Assembly (NCBI RefSeq): GCF_001586255.1
Contig: NZ_CP014544.1
Coordinates: forward strand, 3,063,501 to 3,127,500
From: Zhongshania aliphaticivorans
Lineage (GTDB): Bacteria; Pseudomonadota; Gammaproteobacteria; Pseudomonadales; Spongiibacteraceae
DNA length: 64,000 bases
Direction of reading: 5' to 3'
How positions within the stretch are numbered: position 1 is the stretch's first letter; the number at the start of each line of letters is the position of its first letter. The translations under genes were made by a program, and so were the position numbers. This document shows, one piece after another, positions 45,561-54,543 of this stretch. A model generated the notes under the pieces. The model was not told the origin of the DNA, ran no database searches, and was given only the letters and a program-made list of their open reading frames with translations.

Positions 45561-47434
45561 GATGTAAGTGTCGGCAATTTACTAAGCTCATCGCGCAGAG
45601 CAACCGTGGCCGAGGTCACGGTTAGCGTATAGATATCGTCTTGTTTATCAGTAATTTTGGCGTAACAACTTTCAGTCAAACCTTCCACCCGTACATCTGC
45701 TAACAAGGCCAATGGTTCTGTGCTCTGCAAACGCAGCTGCTCACCCGCCACCGCCACTAGCAAGCCGGTCAAGCCCTGGTCGGCAACTTGCTTGGCTGCC
45801 ATCAAACTCAATTTCAACGCAATCGGCGGCTGCACCGCCTGCCACTGGCATTGAACAGATTCCAGCAGCAAGTCATAGGGTAAGCCCACCCCGAGTATTT
45901 CAGCTAATTCGAGCGGCTCGACCATGCCTTTTAAATCCACCGCAACGCCTTTGCCGGTCAATACTTCCACCGACGCTGCCGCCACGGTCGCGGGTGAGGC
46001 TAATATTTGCCCGCCCACAGTACAAGACTCTATTCGGCCAGTAAGATTCACATTGTGACCAACCACGCCGTATTTGGAGCGCAGCTCCGATCCGATATTT
46101 CCAGCCACCACATCGCCGGTATTCAAACCAATACCAATCGCAATTTCGGGCAAGTTATCGGCACGGTTGCGGGCATTCACTTCTTTAATCGCCAATTGCA
46201 TCGCTAGCGCGCAGGCCAATGCGCGGTCGCAGTCATCTTTATCGCTCACCGGCGCACCAAAAATCGCCAGAATTCCATCACCAACAAACTCATCAACCGT
46301 GCCACGATAACGCTGAATAATTTCAGTCATCACCCCAAGGTAATTGTTCAGCAGCTGCACGCACTGCTCCGGTGCTAACTGCTCGCTAATCGCCGAAAAG
46401 CCCCGAATATCCGCCATGAGTATGGTGACGGTGCGACGCTCGCCCCCCATGCTCAAGCCATTATTATCGTCTAGCAGTCGCTGTACGATTTCATCTGACA
46501 AATAGCGACCAAAAACCTTGCGAATAAAGCGCTGACTCTTTTCCAGCTCAGCCAAATACTCCCGCTCGCGATCTTGCCAGCGCTTGGCCTCCAATAGCGC
46601 GCCAATTCGCGCCCGCAACAAGGTTGCATTCACCGGCTTAAGTAAGTAATCACTTGCACCCGCGTCTATACACCGCACCGCGCCCTCTTCATCCTGCATA
46701 CCACTAACGACAATTACCGGAATGCGACGCAAAGCTTCATCACTGCGAATCACCTGCAGCACTTCATAGCCGTTCATATCCGGCATCACCAAATCGAGCA
46801 GTACCAAGTCTGGATTGGCACTGCGCATCACCTCTAGGCAGCGCTCGCCGCTCGCGGCCTCAATTACCATATGATCTTGGCGCTGCAACTGATGGGCCAA
46901 TAAATCTCGGCTGCTGTCGTTGTCATCCACCACCAAAATACTGCCGGTGAGATGATCTTTATCATCGCGAATAATGCCCCGCTTAAAACTCTGAAACATC
47001 GCGGCAATGGGATCCGCTTTTGCAGATTCAGTGGCCTGCAACGAAAAGCCGTCTAAGCGCTCTTGAAACAGCCGCGACTGGTGCCGAATTTGGCTGAGAA
47101 ATGCTTGCGCTTCGGCCGCATCGCAATCCTCCATCAACATCTCGCTATAACCATCGACCAAGCCAATAGCATTGCGCAAGTCGTGGCGCAGACGGGAAAT
47201 CTCGGTTTGCGACGTCACACTGAGGGTCGAAACCACCTGCAGCACATCAAGTATTTCAGCCGCCGCACGAGCAATGCGCTGGGCATCAGCCAGCAGCGCG
47301 CCGTCACCCGCAATCGCCGGTAATTCCAGCAGGGACTCGGTATACGCAGCCACCGACGCCAGCGGCGCCTGTAGCGACTGACGCTTATCATCAAGATACG
47401 CCTTAAAAATCCGCTCTTTGTCGTCCAAAGTCAT
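45557..47434 (-). CDS. HisKA-like/receiver/class III nucleotidyl cyclase fusion
   Basis: A 625-residue signalling protein. The N-terminal helices carry a HisKA-like box, RHDLRNAIG with H84, but no ATPase domain. A receiver follows (about 165-280; D214 in LLDLVMPDMNG, K266 in YLLKPVN). A linking helix leads into a class III cyclase domain (about 330-505) with metal-binding D342 (MADIRGFS) and D386 (FVGDGILAIFG), and N463 and R467 in HNVNLTGRIES. The residue that selects purine is Glu (E382) rather than the Lys of adenylate cyclases, and the second position is Gly456. Product (cAMP or cGMP) is therefore uncertain. First gene of the operon. Confidence 0.88.
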   Translation of the reverse strand: MTLDDKERIFKAYLDDKRQSLQAPLASVAAYTESLLELPAIAGDGALLADAQRIARAAAEILDVLQVVSTLSVTSQTEISRLRHDLRNAIGLVDGYSEMLMEDCDAAEAQAFLSQIRHQSRLFQERLDGFSLQATESAKADPIAAMFQSFKRGIIRDDKDHLTGSILVVDDNDSSRDLLAHQLQRQDHMVIEAASGERCLEVMRSANPDLVLLDLVMPDMNGYEVLQVIRSDEALRRIPVIVVSGMQDEEGAVRCIDAGASDYLLKPVNATLLRARIGALLEAKRWQDREREYLAELEKSQRFIRKVFGRYLSDEIVQRLLDDNNGLSMGGERRTVTILMADIRGFSAISEQLAPEQCVQLLNNYLGVMTEIIQRYRGTVDEFVGDGILAIFGAPVSDKDDCDRALACALAMQLAIKEVNARNRADNLPEIAIGIGLNTGDVVAGNIGSELRSKYGVVGHNVNLTGRIESCTVGGQILASPATVAAASVEVLTGKGVAVDLKGMVEPLELAEILGVGLPYDLLLESVQCQWQAVQPPIALKLSLMAAKQVADQGLTGLLVAVAGEQLRLQSTEPLALLADVRVEGLTESCYAKITDKQDDIYTLTVTSATVALRDELSKLPTLTS

Positions 47435-47544
47435 TTCCTTCTACCAGACCATGTCCACTAGATTATTGCACTTAAACAGCACTTAAGCACAAAAATAGCA
47501 TGGCACCTCAATGACTTCCGACAAACAAGGGATTAAGGAAGCGC

Positions 47545-47573
47545 TGGCCAACTGGCCTCACCAGCATTATAAT
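47545..47573 (+). promoter_or_regulatory. Probable stable-RNA promoter for the CAU tRNA
   Basis: TGGCCA (47545-47550) and TATAAT (47568-47573) with 17-base spacing, followed by a GC-rich GCGCGC discriminator typical of growth-rate-controlled RNA promoters. The tRNA starts 119 bases downstream, a longer leader than usual. Confidence 0.5.
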
Positions 47574-47692
47574 GCGCGCTGTTTTTCCGGTGTACACGCC
47601 AAGGCGCGTAATCAAACCACCGCAGCTGAACTGATTGGCGTAACTAAATTCACGATTTAGCCCACACCAACAGCACTCAGCACAAGAAAAAT

Positions 47693-47769
47693 GGGCCTTT
47701 AGCTCAGTTGGTTAGAGCATCCGACTCATAATCGGCAGGTCCCCAGTTCAAGTCTGGGAAGGCCCACCA
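47693..47769 (+). tRNA. tRNA with CAU anticodon, probably tRNA-Ile2
   Basis: A 77-base cloverleaf with encoded CCA. The acceptor stem GGGCCTT pairs with AAGGCCC, the D arm is AGCTCAGTTGGTTAGAGC, the anticodon is CAT at 47727-47729, and the T arm is CCCAGTTCAAGTCTGGG. CAU occurs in initiator Met, elongator Met and Ile2 (lysidine-modified). The acceptor pairs 4-69 and 5-68 are both C-G, as in Ile2 of E. coli and unlike elongator Met. The initiator type is excluded because pair 1-72 is a normal G-C. Confidence 0.92.
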
Positions 47770-48112
47770 TTTTTCTTACTGGCTTCTTACTCAATAAACT
47801 CCTGTTCGTGGAAGTATAGATTGGCATCACTCGCTGATGCGCCAGCCGCTGCCTGTTCGTCTATTAATTCAAGTCAATATAAGCTCGTCCCTCGACCTCG
47901 CACACATCATAATTTTAATGTCGGCATATTCACACGCGATAAAGCGATGACAGCATTGCCAAAAGCATTCACTAGCATCCACTATCGAATAATGATTTAC
48001 AGAGCGCTTTCCAATCGAGGGTAAGCGCTATAGCAAACTGAAATTATCGGCTTAATTATTCTTATATGAGAAACGTTTTTGCTATCTACTTCGGGGAAAG
48101 GAGAGAAATAAA
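47770..48112. other. Gene-free gap between tRNA and MFS gene
   Basis: About 340 bases of low-information sequence. A short T stretch (after the CCA) could help end the tRNA transcript. A plus-strand frame at 47821-48024 has no ribosome binding site or recognisable sequence. Confidence 0.4.
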
Positions 48113-48150
48113 CAAAAGCCCCTTATATTGCATTCAACATAAGGGGCCTT
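48113..48150 (-). terminator. Terminator of the MFS transporter gene
   Basis: GCCCCTTAT (48118-48126) and ATAAGGGGC (48139-48147) form a perfect 9-bp stem with a 12-base loop. On the minus strand it is followed by CTTTTGTTT. It lies about 40 bases after the transporter stop. Confidence 0.8.
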
Positions 48151-48184
48151 TAATACAGCGATGGCTCTTCGAATTAGCGAAAAC

Positions 48185-49498
48185 CTAGTCTGCCGCTTCC
48201 AAATGCTTGCTGATTCGCAGTGCCAACAAGGTACAGAGTGCGCCGGAGATCAAATACAAACTCACTGCCATCAGCCCAAAATGCACTGATAGGCCAAGGG
48301 CAATTAACGGCGCAAACGCAGCGCCAAACAGCCATGCAAAATCTGAAGTTAATGCCGCACCAGCGTAGCGGAAGCGCCGCTCAAAATTGGCGGTTAAGGT
48401 GCCCGAAGCTTGGCCGTAAGAGACACCGAGCAGTGCAAATCCAAGCAATATAAAGGTGTCTTGCATTACTGGAGTGCCACTCATCAGCATTGGTGTAAAC
48501 AATGCAAAAATGCCAATAAGCACCGCCATCAATGACACGGTGGTGCGTTTGCCAATACGATCAGCAATAACACCGGAGGCAACGGTTGCAATGATACCAA
48601 TGCAAGCACCGAACACCTGAACAATTAATACATTGCCAATTAATTGCGACTCACCCAAAGCGATCCACGACAGCGGAAAGATGGTCACAATATGAAACAA
48701 AGCATAGCTAGCGAGTGCGGCAAAAGCACCCAAGAAAATATTTGGCCCCTGCTTTTCCAGCATTTCGCTAGTACTAATAGGCTCCAGTTCGCTCTCTTCC
48801 AATGCAGCGGTATACTCTTCGGTAAGCACCAAGCGCAGCCGCGCAAACAGTGCGACCACATTAATCGCAAAGGCCACAAAGAAAGGGTAACGCCATGCCC
48901 AGGCCTGGAAGTCTTCAGCACTAACACTACGAATCAGGTAGTAAAATAATAAATTGGCAACAAGAAAGCCAATTGGGGCACCGAGCTGACCGATCATGGC
49001 ATACCAGCTGCGTTTGGCTCGCGGCGCATTGAGCACCAATAGCGACGGCAGTCCATCCCACGAGCCGCCAAGCGCAAAGCCCTGTAAAATGCGGAACATA
49101 GCGAGGAAGAATATTGAGGCGCCACCAATCGAGTTATACCCCGGCAAAAAAGCTATGCCAGCGGTTGCGGTGCCCAATAAAAACAGCGAGCTGCTTAACT
49201 TAACGCTACGACCCCAGCGACGCTGTATATTCATAAACAGCGCGGTACCGAAGGGTCTCGCCACAAAGGCCATGGAGAAAATGGCAAAGCCGTATAACAT
49301 GCCCTCTAAGGTACTGGCGAAGGGGAAAAATACGCTTGGAAACACCAATACGCAGGCCATGCCAAACACAAAAAAGTCAAAATGTTCTGAGGCGCGGCCG
49401 ATAACCACGCCAATGGCAATTTCGCCGGGGGCGACTGGCGAGTGACCCGCTGGAGTCTGCATATCAGCTGCGAGAGAAGAGTTTGTAGTACTGGCCAT
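48185..49498 (-). CDS. MFS transporter, metabolite:H+ symporter-like
   Basis: A 437-residue transporter with about 12 hydrophobic segments. Features of the metabolite:proton symporter group are EHFDFFVFGM in the first membrane helix, FVARPFGTALFMNIQRRWGRSVKL in loop 2-3, FRILQGFALGGSWDGLP, and the central cytoplasmic loop LRLVLTEEYTAAL. Loop 8-9 has GVIADRIGKRTTV. The group takes up organic acids, betaines and shikimate-like compounds; the substrate here is unknown. The gene ends in its own terminator and is divergent from cyoA. Confidence 0.85.
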   Translation of the reverse strand: MASTTNSSLAADMQTPAGHSPVAPGEIAIGVVIGRASEHFDFFVFGMACVLVFPSVFFPFASTLEGMLYGFAIFSMAFVARPFGTALFMNIQRRWGRSVKLSSSLFLLGTATAGIAFLPGYNSIGGASIFFLAMFRILQGFALGGSWDGLPSLLVLNAPRAKRSWYAMIGQLGAPIGFLVANLLFYYLIRSVSAEDFQAWAWRYPFFVAFAINVVALFARLRLVLTEEYTAALEESELEPISTSEMLEKQGPNIFLGAFAALASYALFHIVTIFPLSWIALGESQLIGNVLIVQVFGACIGIIATVASGVIADRIGKRTTVSLMAVLIGIFALFTPMLMSGTPVMQDTFILLGFALLGVSYGQASGTLTANFERRFRYAGAALTSDFAWLFGAAFAPLIALGLSVHFGLMAVSLYLISGALCTLLALRISKHLEAAD

Positions 49499-49567
49499 GG
49501 TGCGGCGCTCATCCGTAGGTTTTATGAATTATTGAAAGACTACTCCGTTTCCCCCACGCCAGCCATA

Positions 49568-49580
49568 GGACAAATTGTCC
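49568..49580. promoter_or_regulatory. Perfect 13-bp palindrome between MFS gene and cyoA
   Basis: GGACAA-A-TTGTCC, a perfect inverted repeat with a one-base centre, lies 70 bases before cyoA in a divergent promoter region. It may be an operator; I cannot match it confidently to a regulator. Confidence 0.4.
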
Positions 49581-49649
49581 AATTCTTTCCCAAGCCCAAT
49601 TCGCTTAAAGTCTGCGTCCTCTTATTAACATCTGGACTTGCGAGTGGCG

Positions 49650-50636
49650 ATGTCGATTTCTAAAACTTTGCGCACTATATTCGTTTCCGCTATCGGAATG
49701 GCCCTGCTGTCTGGCTGTGACACCGTGGTTATGTCGCCGTCGGGCGATATTGCGGCGCAACAGGCCAAGCTAATTGTATGGGCGACGATTCTTATGTTGA
49801 TCGTCGTGGTTCCGGTCATTGTGCTGACCCTGCTATTTGCCTGGCGCTATCGGGCATCCAATAAAGAGGCCACCTACACGCCAGACTGGGACCACTCCAC
49901 CAACTTGGAGCTGGTCATCTGGGCTGCACCGCTGGCCATTATTATCGCCTTGGGCGCACTAACCTGGGTGAGCACCCACCAGCTCGACCCCTACCGCCCT
50001 CTTGATCGAATTGACGAAGGTCGCCCCGTTCCCGAGGGTGTTGAGCCGCTAATTGTCGAAGTGGTCGCGATGGACTGGAAATGGCTGTTCTTTTACCCCG
50101 AGCAAGGTATCGCGGTGGTGAATCAATTGGCGGCCCCTGTGGACCGGCCAATAAAGTTCAAAATCACTGCTACCACCATGATGAACTCCTTTTATATTCC
50201 GGCCTTGGCGGGACAAATCTACGCCATGGGCGGCATGGAAACCCAGCTGCACGCGGTCATCAATGAAGCCGGTAGCTACGACGGTTTCTCTGCCAATTAC
50301 TCTGGTGCGGGCTTTAACGGCATGCGTTTTAAATTCCTAGGCATGCCCGAGACCGAGTTTGACAAGTGGGTCAGCAAGGTCAAAACCGACGGCGACGTTC
50401 TCAGCCGCAGCGTATACACCGAACTCGCTGAGCCTAGCGAGTACAACCCCGTGCAATACTATCGCGAAGTGGCGCCCGATCTTTACGACGCCATTCTCAA
50501 CCGCTGCGTTGAGCCTGGCACCCTGTGCATGAAAGACATGATGAAGCACCACGGCAGCCACAAAAGTGAAGTCGCCGCGCCAAGCTCTGCAAATTCAACA
50601 GCCAAAACACATGACGAGGGTCACCATGCCCACTAG
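49650..50636 (+). CDS. cyoA: Cytochrome bo-type ubiquinol oxidase subunit II
   Basis: A 328-residue subunit II of a haem-copper quinol oxidase. A lipoprotein signal (LLSGC, C23) precedes two membrane helices (about 35-65 and 80-105) and a cupredoxin domain (VVAMDWKWLFFYPEQGIAVV; MMNSFYIPALAGQIYAMGGM; YDGFSANYSGAGFNGMRF). The copper-A ligands of cytochrome c oxidases are absent, as expected for quinol oxidases. A His/Lys-rich tail ends the protein. The ATG at 49650 is preferred to an upstream TTG. First gene of cyoABCD. Confidence 0.95.
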   Translation: MSISKTLRTIFVSAIGMALLSGCDTVVMSPSGDIAAQQAKLIVWATILMLIVVVPVIVLTLLFAWRYRASNKEATYTPDWDHSTNLELVIWAAPLAIIIALGALTWVSTHQLDPYRPLDRIDEGRPVPEGVEPLIVEVVAMDWKWLFFYPEQGIAVVNQLAAPVDRPIKFKITATTMMNSFYIPALAGQIYAMGGMETQLHAVINEAGSYDGFSANYSGAGFNGMRFKFLGMPETEFDKWVSKVKTDGDVLSRSVYTELAEPSEYNPVQYYREVAPDLYDAILNRCVEPGTLCMKDMMKHHGSHKSEVAAPSSANSTAKTHDEGHHAH

Positions 50637-50713
50637 CTATTTTTGTGCAATTACCGTGGTCGCAATGCGTCCGTCCCATTCACTTTTAGCGCGTCAGGGC
50701 GCCGGTAACTCTC

Positions 50714-52699
50714 ATGTCTGATCTAAGTACTCTTATATTTGGGCGCTTAAGCCTTGATTCCATCCCATTTCACGATCCAATTTTGGTCGCGACCTTTGTG
50801 GTCGCTGCCCTCGGTGGTATAGCCTTGCTTGGCGCGCTCACCTACTACAAGGTGTGGGGCTATTTGTGGAAGGAGTGGTTTACCAGCATCGATCATAAAC
50901 GCATCGGCGTGATGTATATGATTCTGGGTTTAATCATGCTACTGCGCGGCTTTGCCGACGCCATCATGATGCGGATTCACCAAGCCATGGCCTTTGGTGA
51001 AGCTACCGGCTACCTGCCGCCAGATCACTACGACCAAATATTTACCGCCCACGGCGTGATCATGATTTTCTTTGTGGCCATGCCCTTTGTTGTTGGCTTA
51101 ATGAACTACATTGTGCCCCTGCAGATCGGCGCGCGTGACGTAGCCTTCCCATTCTTAAACAACCTCAGCTTCTGGATGACCAGTGCCGGTGCGGCGCTCA
51201 TCATGATCTCACTGTTTATCGGTGAATTCGCCAAATCCGGCTGGCTGGCCTACCCGCCATTAACCGGAATACTGCAAAGTCCCGGGGTCGGGGTGGATTA
51301 CTATATTTGGTCCCTACAGATTGCCGGGGTCGGCACCTTGCTGTCCGGCATCAACTTTGTCGTGACCATTGTCAAAATGCGCGCGCCCGGCATGAACATG
51401 ATGAAAATGCCGATTTTCACCTGGACCGCGCTGTGTACTAACATTTTAATTGTGGCGGCTTTCCCCGTTTTAACAGCGGTAATGACCCTACTGTCCTTAG
51501 ACCGCTATTTGGACATGAACTTTTTCACCAACGATCTTGGCGGCAACGCCATGATGTACGTAAACCTGATTTGGATCTGGGGTCACCCAGAGGTTTACAT
51601 CCTGATTCTACCGATCTTTGGTGTGTTCTCAGAGATCGTCTCTACCTACAGTGGTAAGCGCCTATTCGGTTACTCGTCCATGGTCTACGCGACTTTGGTC
51701 ATCACCATTCTGTCTTACCTCGTGTGGCTGCACCATTTCTTTACCATGGGATCTGGCGCAACGGTGAATAGCTTCTTTGGTATCACCACCATGATTATTT
51801 CTATTCCCACTGGCGCGAAAATCTTCAACTGGTTGTTCACCATGTACCGTGGTCGCATTCAGTTTGAAGTCCCCATGCTGTGGACCATCGGCTTTATGAT
51901 CACCTTCGTAATTGGCGGCATGACCGGCGTGTTACTGGCTGTGCCACCTGCTGACTTTGTGCTGCACAACAGCCTGTTTTTGATTGCTCACTTCCACAAC
52001 GTCATTATCGGTGGCGTGGTGTTCGGCACCTTCGCGGCGATTACCTTCTGGTATCCCAAAGTTACCGGGTACAAGCTGGAACCCTTCTGGGGCAAGGTCT
52101 CGTTCTGGTGCTGGTTTATTGGTTTCTACCTCGCCTTTATGCCGCTGTACATGTTGGGCTTTATGGGCGTCACCCGCCGTATGAGCCATTTCGACGATCC
52201 ATCGCTGCAGATTTGGTTCCAGATCGCCCTAGGTGGCGCGGTGTTAATCGGCGCAGGTATCATCGCCTTCTTGGTTCAGCTGTATGTGAGCTACAAGCGT
52301 CGCGACTCGCTGCGCGACGAAACTGGCGATCCGTGGGGTGGCCGCACCCTAGAGTGGTCAACCTCCTCACCACCGCCAAAATACAACTTCGCCTTTACCC
52401 CACGGGTATACGATCTTGACGCCTGGTGGCATATGAAGAGCAATGGCTTTAAACGCGCAACTGATGGCTTTATGCCCATCCACATGCCAAAAAACACCGC
52501 TGCCGGCATGGTGATCTCAGGCCTCAGCGCAGTATTCGGTTTCGCGATGGTTTGGCATATGTGGTTGATCGGCGGCCTGACGTTTGCGGCGCTAATGATC
52601 GCCATTATTGCGCACACTTTTAATTACAAGCGCGACTACTACATACCGGCTGAAGAGGTCGCGTTAGTCGAAGCCCAACGTACCGAGGTAGCTGCCTAA
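50714..52699 (+). CDS. cyoB: Cytochrome bo-type ubiquinol oxidase subunit I
   Basis: A 661-residue subunit I, the catalytic proton pump. It closely follows E. coli Cyo[26 protein letters not shown] carries the quinol-site Arg and Asp, and [11 protein letters not shown] the low-spin haem His. [15 protein letters not shown] carries the CuB His, the pump Glu and the cross-linked Tyr. [12 protein letters not shown] carries two CuB His, and LIAHFHNVI the two haem-ligand His. The terminal region [19 protein letters not shown] is also typical. Fifteen membrane helices are expected. Confidence 0.97.
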   Translation: MSDLSTLIFGRLSLDSIPFHDPILVATFVVAALGGIALLGALTYYKVWGYLWKEWFTSIDHKRIGVMYMILGLIMLLRGFADAIMMRIHQAMAFGEATGYLPPDHYDQIFTAHGVIMIFFVAMPFVVGLMNYIVPLQIGARDVAFPFLNNLSFWMTSAGAALIMISLFIGEFAKSGWLAYPPLTGILQSPGVGVDYYIWSLQIAGVGTLLSGINFVVTIVKMRAPGMNMMKMPIFTWTALCTNILIVAAFPVLTAVMTLLSLDRYLDMNFFTNDLGGNAMMYVNLIWIWGHPEVYILILPIFGVFSEIVSTYSGKRLFGYSSMVYATLVITILSYLVWLHHFFTMGSGATVNSFFGITTMIISIPTGAKIFNWLFTMYRGRIQFEVPMLWTIGFMITFVIGGMTGVLLAVPPADFVLHNSLFLIAHFHNVIIGGVVFGTFAAITFWYPKVTGYKLEPFWGKVSFWCWFIGFYLAFMPLYMLGFMGVTRRMSHFDDPSLQIWFQIALGGAVLIGAGIIAFLVQLYVSYKRRDSLRDETGDPWGGRTLEWSTSSPPPKYNFAFTPRVYDLDAWWHMKSNGFKRATDGFMPIHMPKNTAAGMVISGLSAVFGFAMVWHMWLIGGLTFAALMIAIIAHTFNYKRDYYIPAEEVALVEAQRTEVAA

Positions 52700-52700
52700 G

Positions 52701-53330
52701 ATGTCTCACTCTACTGCTATGCCGGCCGCAGAGCCGGGCCAATTCGACTTCCTCGTTAAGGGAGAGCATCACGTCGCCAACGGCACGCTGCTGGGCTTCT
52801 GGTTGTATTTGATGAGCGACTGCCTCATCTTTGCCGCGCTGTTTGCCACCTATGGCGTATTGAGCCAAAACTATGCGGGTGGGCCATCGGGCGCAGATTT
52901 ATTTGATCTACCGCTGGTCGCCTTAAACACCAGTTTTCTGCTGTTTTCGTCGATCACCTACGGCTTTGCCATGCTGCAGATGCAGCAGCGCAAACTCAAA
53001 GGCACCATGATTTGGCTGGCCATTACCGGCGTATTCGGCGCAGGCTTTCTCGGCTTAGAACTCTATGAGTTCTACCACCTTTTACACCAAGGTGCTGGTC
53101 CCCAGCGCAGTGCGTTCTTGTCGGCCTTTTTCACCCTTGTCGGCACCCACGGTTTGCACGTGTGCATTGGCATAATTTGGTTAGTTACCTTGCTTTTCCA
53201 ACTCCGCAAGCACGGCTTAACCACCGCAAACCGCCGCCGTTTATTCTGCCTGTCTATGTTCTGGCACTTTCTTGATGTTGTCTGGATCGGCGTATTCACT
53301 ATTGTTTATTTGATGGGGTCACTGTCATGA
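52701..53330 (+). CDS. cyoC: Cytochrome bo-type ubiquinol oxidase subunit III
   Basis: A 209-residue subunit III with five hydrophobic segments: [73 protein letters not shown], and the last helix [20 protein letters not shown]. The GTHGLHV and WHFLDVVWI motifs are the family signature. It starts one base after the cyoB stop and overlaps cyoD by 4 bases. Confidence 0.96.
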   Translation: MSHSTAMPAAEPGQFDFLVKGEHHVANGTLLGFWLYLMSDCLIFAALFATYGVLSQNYAGGPSGADLFDLPLVALNTSFLLFSSITYGFAMLQMQQRKLKGTMIWLAITGVFGAGFLGLELYEFYHLLHQGAGPQRSAFLSAFFTLVGTHGLHVCIGIIWLVTLLFQLRKHGLTTANRRRLFCLSMFWHFLDVVWIGVFTIVYLMGSLS

Positions 53331-53704
53331 GCGAGCTTTCACACAACCACGATGAGCATCACGACCATCACGAAGAAGAAGGCCCGCACAGCAGCTTCAG
53401 CGGTTATATGCTGGGCTTTATGGCCTCGGTGTTTCTTACCGCCATCCCCTTTTGGCTAGTAATGGGGGATGTGTTTAGCTCACGCAACACCACCGTGCTG
53501 ATCATTCTCGCCTTTGCCCTAGTGCAAATTCTGGTGCACATGGTTTATTTTCTGCACATGAATTTTCAGTCTGAAGGTGGCTGGACCATGCTCTCGCTCA
53601 TCTTTACGGTGATTTTATTATTCATTACCTTGGCCGGTTCGCTGTGGGTGATGCACCACATGAATGTGAATATGATGCCCTCGATGATGTCGGGCGGCAG
53701 TTAA
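53327..53704 (+). CDS. cyoD: Cytochrome bo-type ubiquinol oxidase subunit IV
   Basis: A 125-residue subunit IV with three hydrophobic helices (about 28-46, 55-75, 87-108) and the [16 protein letters not shown] segment typical of CyoD. The N-terminal 20 residues are unusually His- and acid-rich ([16 protein letters not shown]), and the C-terminus is Met-rich, both possible metal-binding tails. The ATGA overlap with cyoC implies coupling. cyoE (haem O synthase) does not follow, unlike E. coli. Confidence 0.95.
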   Translation: MSELSHNHDEHHDHHEEEGPHSSFSGYMLGFMASVFLTAIPFWLVMGDVFSSRNTTVLIILAFALVQILVHMVYFLHMNFQSEGGWTMLSLIFTVILLFITLAGSLWVMHHMNVNMMPSMMSGGS

Positions 53705-53707
53705 ACC

Positions 53708-54439
53708 GTGCCCATGCGCCGCATAGTTAGCTTATCGATAATCAGCCTATGCGGCCTGCTCCTCTTTATCGGCTTTATCGCTCTCGGCAATTGGCAATTA
53801 GAACGCCGATTGTGGAAGTTAGACTTAATCGAAAAAGTCGAAATCCGCGTTCACGCACCCGCTGTAGCAGCGCCAGGCATTCGCGACTGGCCTTCGGTTA
53901 ATAAGGCCGACGACGAATACCGCCACGTCGAATTACGCGGCCAATTTCTGCAAAACAAAGACACCCTGGTGGTTGCCGCCACCGAGCTTGGCAGCGGCTA
54001 TTGGGTACTCACGCCATTTCAGCGCCACGATGGCAGCATCGTATTAGTCAATCGCGGCTATATCGGCCAAGGTGTCACGCCACAGGCGCCACCGCAGACC
54101 GACACAAGCCTCACCGGCCTGCTCCGGCTTAACGAGCCAAAGGGCAGTGTGCTGCGTGAAAACAGCGCAACTACCGGCCGCTGGTATTCACGGGATGTAA
54201 AGGCAATTGCTGACAGCCTCGGTATCAGCGCCGCGCCTTATTTTGTAGACGCCGATGCTAATCCGTCGCAAACCCAGAGCGGCGACAGTCGAAGCGCCAA
54301 CACTCCGGTCGGCGGACTCACCGTCATTAGCTTTAATAATACGCATCTAGTGTACGCAATCACTTGGTACAGCCTCGCCCTTTCAGTGCTGATTGCTGGT
54401 TTTGTCGTGTTTCGGGAAGTTCGCCGCGCGACAGATTGA
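53708..54439 (+). CDS. SURF1 family protein (oxidase assembly)
   Basis: A 243-residue SURF1/Shy1 protein with membrane helices near the N-terminus (about 6-27) and C-terminus (about 213-235) enclosing a soluble region. Typical elements: FIALGNWQLERRLWKLDLIEKVE, YRHVELRGQFL, VNRGYIG and NNTHLVYAITWYSLALSVL. SURF1 helps insert haem a into subunit I of aa3 oxidases. It begins 3 bases after cyoD (GTG, or ATG at 53714), so it belongs to the quinol oxidase operon and suggests an a-type haem in this oxidase. Confidence 0.9.
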   Translation: MPMRRIVSLSIISLCGLLLFIGFIALGNWQLERRLWKLDLIEKVEIRVHAPAVAAPGIRDWPSVNKADDEYRHVELRGQFLQNKDTLVVAATELGSGYWVLTPFQRHDGSIVLVNRGYIGQGVTPQAPPQTDTSLTGLLRLNEPKGSVLRENSATTGRWYSRDVKAIADSLGISAAPYFVDADANPSQTQSGDSRSANTPVGGLTVISFNNTHLVYAITWYSLALSVLIAGFVVFREVRRATD

Positions 54440-54543
54440 GCGTAGCTGCGCACTCAGCCCGTCATGCGTATACTGGCTTGCGCGCACAACAAACCGAGCA
54501 CTAAAGCGCCTGAGCTAAATTAAGCCTGGGGAGAAACACAATC

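Noticed and set aside
47821..48024. 67-codon frame after the tRNA
   Set aside because: No start context or homology pattern; treated as random.
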